The translations under genes were made by a program, and so were the position numbers. From positions 1-8,110 of the forward strand of contig JAFAFA010000069.1 of NCBI GenBank assembly GCA_023423695.1: a stretch of DNA of 8,110 nt, read 5' to 3'. The notes beneath the pieces are model-generated. The model did not search any database, was not told the origin of the DNA, and saw only the letters and a list, made by a program, of their open reading frames with translations. Source of the DNA: Pseudomonadota bacterium. Its GTDB lineage: Bacteria; Pseudomonadota; Alphaproteobacteria; Azospirillales; Azospirillaceae. Of the stretch, positions 4,930 through 8,110 are shown in pieces. Position 1 is the first letter of the stretch, and every line of letters begins with the position of its first letter.

Positions 4930-5604
4930 GCCAAGGGAAAGCCGGCGCAGGCGGAACCTCCCGCCTGCCGTCTGTACCTCGTGACGCCGCCGGCCCTGGA
5001 GCCGGCGGCGTTCGCGCCGCTTCTGCGGGAAGCGCTGGATGCCGGCGACGTCGCCTGCGTGCAGTTGCGCCTCAAGGACTGTGCGGAGGACGACATCCGT
5101 CGCGCCTGCGACCTGCTGCGCCCGATCGCGCAGGAACGGGAGGTCGCCTTCATCCTGAACGACCATCCGCGCCTCGCGCGGGAGACCGGCTGCGACGGCG
5201 TCCATGTCGGGCAGCAGGACACCCCCTATCGCGACGCCCGCAAGATTCTGGGCAACGACGCCATCGTCGGCGTCACCTGCCATGACAGCCGCCATCTCGC
5301 CATGATCGCCGGCGAGGAGGGGGCCGACTATGTCGCCTTCGGCGCCTTCTTCCCCACCGCCACCAAGACGGCCGAGTACAAGGCGGAGCCGGAACTGCTG
5401 AGCTGGTGGTCGGAGCTGATGGAGGTGCCCTGCGTTGCGATCGGCGGCATCACCGCCGAAAACTGCGCCCCGCTGGTCACGGCCGGCGCCGATTTCCTGG
5501 CCGTCGTCAACGCCGTCTGGGGCCATCCCCAGGGTCCGGGCGCCGGAGTCCGGGCGCTGAACGCCGCCATCGAGGCCGCCACTGGGGCCGCACTCGCCGG
5601 CTGA
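4927..5604 (+). CDS. thiE: Thiamine-phosphate synthase
   Basis: Joins hydroxymethylpyrimidine diphosphate and the thiazole phosphate to give thiamine phosphate in the cytosol. The 225-residue TIM barrel shows the family motifs in order: LYLVTPP (16-22), QLRLKD (46-51, usually QLREK), FILNDHPRLA (75-84) with the Asn78-Asp79 metal pair, DGVHVGQQD (90-98) with metal ligand Asp98, GVTCHD (115-120, usually a Ser at the Thr117 position), DYVAFGAFFPTATK (134-147) with Lys147, and VAIGGI (170-175). The closing phosphate motif reads FLAVVNAVWG where VAVVSAI is usual. These substitutions make it a somewhat divergent ThiE; a TenI-like or other ThiE-superfamily role is the main alternative, but the retained Asn/Asp/Asp/Lys set favours true synthase. 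It begins three bases after fbaB ends, with no other thi gene nearby. Confidence 0.87.
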   Translation: MAKGKPAQAEPPACRLYLVTPPALEPAAFAPLLREALDAGDVACVQLRLKDCAEDDIRRACDLLRPIAQEREVAFILNDHPRLARETGCDGVHVGQQDTPYRDARKILGNDAIVGVTCHDSRHLAMIAGEEGADYVAFGAFFPTATKTAEYKAEPELLSWWSELMEVPCVAIGGITAENCAPLVTAGADFLAVVNAVWGHPQGPGAGVRALNAAIEAATGAALAG

Positions 5605-5640
5605 GTCGGCCGATTAGCTGGCCGGTTGCTCGGCCGATCA
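5605..5640. repeat. Three degenerate 12-base tandem units in the thiE-transporter spacer
   Basis: The core GGCCG recurs at 5608-5612, 5620-5624 and 5632-5636, exactly 12 bases apart. The first and third units share the 9-mer TCGGCCGAT, whose first 8 bases are a perfect palindrome; the middle unit is diverged. The block starts immediately after the thiE stop and ends 19 bases before the transporter start. In the thiE frame it would read as a Gly-Arg-Leu-rich tail after the stop. Confidence 0.55.
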
Positions 5641-5659
5641 CCTGGACTTCCCCAAAATC

Positions 5660-6466
5660 ATGGATCTTCTGACGCCCGAGTCTCTGGGCATCCTGTTCGC
5701 CGTCGGCCTGCTTGCCGGCTTCGTCGATTCCATCGCCGGCGGCGGCGGCCTGCTGACCATCCCCGCCCTGCTGGCCGCCGGCCTGTCACCCGCCGAGGCA
5801 CTGGCCACCGGCAAGCTGCAATCCAGCTTCGGGTCTCTCTCGGCCACCATCAAGTTCGTCCGCCGCGGTGAGGTCAACCCCACCTCCATGCGCACGATGA
5901 TCCTCTGCACCTTCGTCGGCGCCGGCGCCGGCGCCACGCTGGTGCAGATGCTCGATCCCAGCTTCCTGCGCGACGTCATCCCCATCCTGCTGATCGGCAT
6001 CGCCATCTATCTGCTGGTATCGCCCAAGGCCGGCGACGTCGACGCCCATCAGCGCATCGGCGAGCATGCCTTTGCGCTCAGCATCGGCACCGGCATCGGC
6101 TTCTACGACGGTTTCTTCGGGCCGGGCACCGGCACCTTCTTCGCCATCGCCTTCGTCTCGCTGCTGGGCCACAATCTGCGCAAGGCGACCGCCCACACCA
6201 AGGTGCTGAACCTCACCAGCAACGTGGCCTCGCTGCTGTTCTTCATCCTCGGCGGCCATGTGCTGTGGACGGTTGGGTTGCTGATGGGCGTCGGCCAGTA
6301 TATCGGCGCCCAGCTCGGGGCCCATATGGTGATCCGCAATGGTGCCCGAGTCGTCCGTCCGATGCTGGTCGTCGCCTCCGTCGTCATCACTGCCAAGCTG
6401 GTGTGGAGCGACGAACACAACATCCTGCGCGAGATTTTCGCCGCCGCGGTGGCCTGGATCGCCTGA
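5660..6466 (+). CDS. TSUP (TauE/SafE) family membrane transporter, YfcA-like
   Basis: Inner-membrane protein of 268 residues in the TSUP family, whose members move sulfite, organosulfonates or related anions. The substrate of the YfcA branch is not settled. It has about seven to eight hydrophobic segments arranged as two related halves, each opening with a family signature: GFVDSIAGGGGLLTIPAL (20-37) and GFYDGFFGPGTGTFFAIAF (147-165). Further YfcA-like stretches are ATGKLQSSFGSLSATIKF (49-66), KATAHTKVLNLTSNVASLLF (175-194) and VGQYIGAQLGAHMVIRNG (211-228). By recollection it is collinear with E. coli YfcA over almost its full length. It lies 55 bases after thiE on the same strand with no terminator between, so it may share the fbaB-thiE message; its own SD is poor. 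A hairpin terminator follows directly. Confidence 0.92.
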   Translation: MDLLTPESLGILFAVGLLAGFVDSIAGGGGLLTIPALLAAGLSPAEALATGKLQSSFGSLSATIKFVRRGEVNPTSMRTMILCTFVGAGAGATLVQMLDPSFLRDVIPILLIGIAIYLLVSPKAGDVDAHQRIGEHAFALSIGTGIGFYDGFFGPGTGTFFAIAFVSLLGHNLRKATAHTKVLNLTSNVASLLFFILGGHVLWTVGLLMGVGQYIGAQLGAHMVIRNGARVVRPMLVVASVVITAKLVWSDEHNILREIFAAAVAWIA

Positions 6467-6467
6467 C

Positions 6468-6491
6468 GCACCGGCTTCGCCGGCGCTTTTT
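6468..6491 (+). terminator. Rho-independent terminator after the TSUP transporter gene
   Basis: CCGGC (6471-6475) pairs with GCCGG (6479-6483) around TTC; after one A/C mismatch the stem extends by two pairs (6468-6469 with 6485-6486). TTTTT follows at 6487-6491. It begins two bases after the stop codon and closes the fbaB-thiE-transporter unit. Confidence 0.8.
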
Positions 6492-6515
6492 CTCCACTGA
6501 AATCACTGGATAATT

Positions 6516-6581
6516 CCGCCGCTTGGCGGCGCCGCGGCCGGAGAACCTTCTCCCGCCGGTGGTGCCGCCTTGCGGCTATTT
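6516..6581. repeat. Cluster of small GC-rich hairpins upstream of the fadL-type gene
   Basis: Three small dyads follow one another: CCGCC/GGCGG (6516-6520, 6525-6529), GGAGAA/TTCTCC (6540-6545, 6548-6553) and GCCGC/GCGGC (6564-6568, 6572-6576). The last is followed by TATTTCGCTTTT and could be a back-up terminator. No gene is visible between 6492 and 6715; the rest of that stretch is the AT-richer promoter region described separately. Confidence 0.4.
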
Positions 6582-6656
6582 CGCTTTTCCGGCTTCCGCT
6601 TCCGGTGCAAGGCCGCAACACTGCTTGTGCAGCCAACAAAAAGTGGTGGGCGGCTA

Positions 6657-6700
6657 TTTACGTAAGCGTCAGTTTGTGTATCATTGCGTCAACAACACAA
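6657..6700 (+). promoter_or_regulatory. Candidate promoter and operator region of the FadL-family gene
   Basis: TTTACG (6657-6662), 16 bases, then TATCAT (6679-6684) resembles a sigma-70 promoter, with five of six -10 positions matching. Transcription would start near 6691. The perfect palindrome TTACGTAA (6658-6665) overlaps the -35. GCGTCA occurs twice exactly 20 bases apart (6666-6671 and 6686-6691), and TTGCGTCAACAACACAA (6684-6700) is an imperfect dyad over the start point. The stretch is clearly AT-richer than its surroundings. Confidence 0.45.
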
Positions 6701-6715
6701 TTTAGGGAAGGAACC

Positions 6716-8050
6716 ATGTCTCCGATGACGCTCAAGACACGCCTGATGACCGCCGCTGCCGCCCTTGCGGTGACCGCACCGATCGCGACCGCCTCCACGT
6801 CGTTCGCCGCCGGATTCGCGTTGAAGGAGCAGAGCGTATCGGGCCAGGGCACCGCCTTTGCCGGCGTGACCGCCGGCGGCAACGGCGATGCCAGCTCCAT
6901 GTATTACAATCCCGCGACCATGGGCCTGGTCACCGGGATCGAGGCGGTGCAGACCGCCACCGGCGTCATCGTGAAGTCGAAGGTCGAAAGCGCCAGCGCC
7001 ACGCGCGCCCGGCGGCTGGGCGGCACGGCGATCAGCGGCAACGCCTCGCCGGGCGACATCGCGCAGGACGCCATCGTCCCGGCCGGCTATTTCGTCTATT
7101 CGATCAACGACGACCTGAAGGTCGGCCTGTCGGCCAACGGCCCCTGGGGCCTCGTCACCGATTACGGCGACAGCTGGATCGGCCGCTATCACGGCATCCG
7201 CTCCGACCTGCGCACCTACAACTTCGTGCCGACGGTGTCGTACCGGATCAACCCGATGATCACCATCGGCGGCGGCGTGCAGATCCAGTACGCCAAGGCC
7301 AAGCTGTCGCAGTCGTCCGACTTCGGCGCCAGCCGCCTCGGCCGTCCGGGCGCGCTCGACGTCAAGAGCGACGTGACAGGCGACGATTGGGGCTGGGGCG
7401 TGTCGCTGGGTGCGCTGATCGAGCCGGTGAAGGGCACGCGCATCGGCGTCGGCTACCGCTCCGCGGTCAAGCACACGCTGACCGGCAACATCTCCTTCAC
7501 CGGCCTGCCCCCTGCCCTGGCCGGCGCCCTGCCCTCGCAGAGCGCCAATGCCGACCTGATCACGCCGGAAATCGCCTCCATCGGCCTGTACCACGAGGTG
7601 AACGACCGCTGGGCGGTGATGGCCGACGTGCAGTGGACCAACTGGTCGCGCTTCAAGGAACTGCGGGTCAACATCGCCAACCCGGCGCTCACCTCGGTCA
7701 CGGAGGAGCACTGGAAGGACACCTGGTATTACGCGCTCGGCACCTCCTACAAGGTGACCGACAAGCTGACGCTGCGCGGCGGCATCGCCTTCGACAAGAG
7801 CGCGGTCGATGTCGAGTTCCGCACGCCCCGCATCCCGGAGCAGAACCGTTACTGGGTGTCGGTCGGCGCCGGCTATCAGGTGACCGACAGCCTGCGGGTC
7901 GACGCCGCCTACTCCCACGTCTTCGTGCCGAAGGCTTCGGTCAACCTGACCGACGATCTGACCGGCCCCGAGGCCGGCCGCGGCAACCTGACCGCGGAGT
8001 ACAAGAACAGCATCGACCTGATCGGCCTGCAGGCGAAGTTCACGTTCTGA
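6716..8050 (+). CDS. FadL/OmpP1/TodX-family outer-membrane transport protein
   Basis: Beta-barrel channel of 444 residues that lets hydrophobic compounds such as long-chain fatty acids or aromatics cross the outer membrane. A signal peptide covers about 1-31 (cleavage likely at SFA|AGF), and the mature N-terminus AGFALKEQSVSGQGTAFAG is the family's plug signature. YYNPATM (63-69) carries the conserved NPA of the hatch. Later family stretches include WGVSLGALIEPVKGTRIGVG (227-246), WTNWSRFKELRV (307-318), HWKDTWYYALGTSYKVTDKL (332-351) and RTPRIPEQNRYWVSVGAGY (369-387). It ends in KFTF, a C-terminal Phe typical of BAM substrates. The start at 6716 is chosen because AGGGAAGGA (6704-6712) lies just before it and the signal peptide begins there; the frame is open upstream but unlike any leader. 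The exact substrate cannot be told. It is a separate transcription unit. Confidence 0.94.
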   Translation: MSPMTLKTRLMTAAAALAVTAPIATASTSFAAGFALKEQSVSGQGTAFAGVTAGGNGDASSMYYNPATMGLVTGIEAVQTATGVIVKSKVESASATRARRLGGTAISGNASPGDIAQDAIVPAGYFVYSINDDLKVGLSANGPWGLVTDYGDSWIGRYHGIRSDLRTYNFVPTVSYRINPMITIGGGVQIQYAKAKLSQSSDFGASRLGRPGALDVKSDVTGDDWGWGVSLGALIEPVKGTRIGVGYRSAVKHTLTGNISFTGLPPALAGALPSQSANADLITPEIASIGLYHEVNDRWAVMADVQWTNWSRFKELRVNIANPALTSVTEEHWKDTWYYALGTSYKVTDKLTLRGGIAFDKSAVDVEFRTPRIPEQNRYWVSVGAGYQVTDSLRVDAAYSHVFVPKASVNLTDDLTGPEAGRGNLTAEYKNSIDLIGLQAKFTF

Positions 8051-8060
8051 GGTTAAGCAT

Positions 8061-8110
8061 CCTCTCCCCCGCCAAGGATCCCCTCTCCCCCCCGGGGAGA
8101 GGGTTAGGGT
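8061..8110. repeat. C/G-rich hairpin repeat after the FadL-family gene, cut by the window end
   Basis: CCCTCTCCCC (8081-8090) and GGGGAGAGGG (8094-8103) form a perfect ten-pair stem with a three-base loop. A near copy of the left arm, CCTCTCCCC, also occurs at 8061-8069 and could pair instead. The window ends in GGTTAGGGT, which by recollection continues as the familiar dispersed intergenic repeat GGGGAGAGGGTTAGGGTGAG seen in many proteobacterial genomes. It lies 10-53 bases after the gene and may also serve as its transcription end. Confidence 0.65.

Noticed and set aside
4366..5526. Long minus-strand frame spanning the fbaB-thiE junction
   Set aside because: It is a shadow of two well-supported enzymes; its product is Asp/Gly/Arg-rich with no motif.
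5918..5935. Three tandem GGCGCC hexamers inside the TSUP transporter gene
   Set aside because: They encode Gly-Ala-Gly-Ala-Gly-Ala within a membrane segment and are explained by high-GC codon use; hexamer slippage would keep the frame, but nothing indicates a switch.
6689..7918. Long minus-strand frame opposite the FadL-family gene
   Set aside because: Antisense shadow produced by high third-position GC; the sense protein has a signal peptide, plug and barrel signatures.

Overview
The window is GC-rich DNA with strong third-position G/C bias. Its gene content fits an alphaproteobacterium of the Rhodospirillales, most likely Azospirillum or a close relative. This assignment rests on the style of the GapA, FbaB-ThiE, Cache-type chemoreceptor and FadL proteins and on recalled gene neighbourhoods, not on a database search. 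I see no insertion sequence, integrase, CRISPR array, tRNA or rRNA. Most of the window looks like ordinary chromosome.

Layout. (1) 1-488: the 3' part of a glyceraldehyde-3-phosphate dehydrogenase gene, closed by a strong hairpin terminator that probably also stops transcription arriving from the other strand. (2) 584-2272, minus strand: a complete methyl-accepting chemotaxis protein with a periplasmic Cache domain. A sigma-54 type -24/-12 promoter lies 33-48 bases before its start codon, and an inverted repeat covers its ribosome binding site. (3) 2445-2789, minus strand: a lone HicB-family protein with no HicA partner. (4) 2790-3019: a divergent intergenic region rich in small dyads. (5) 3020-3472 and 3583-3828, plus strand: two genes I cannot name, a 150-residue alpha/beta protein and an 81-residue single-pass membrane protein. 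(6) 3994-6466, plus strand: class I fructose-bisphosphate aldolase (DhnA/FbaB type), thiamine-phosphate synthase on a TTG start tightly coupled to it, and a YfcA-type TSUP membrane transporter, closed by a terminator. (7) 6716-8050, plus strand: a FadL/OmpP1-family outer-membrane channel behind an AT-rich promoter region, followed by the beginning of a C/G-rich hairpin repeat that runs off the window.

How the genes relate. GapA and FbaB are both central glycolysis/gluconeogenesis enzymes, but here they are separated by about 3.5 kb carrying a sensory gene and a HicB gene on the opposite strand, and no pgk lies between them. The aldolase gene leads directly into thiE with a 3-base gap, so the two are probably co-translated. 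The transporter could be read from the same message. The FadL gene has its own terminator upstream and its own promoter region and is probably an independent unit for uptake of hydrophobic compounds.

I did not find a convincing new multi-gene system. The points most worth a second look are the sigma-54 promoter plus SD-covering dyad of the chemoreceptor, the orphan HicB with dyads in its upstream region, the two uncharacterised genes before fbaB, and the fbaB-thiE coupling.
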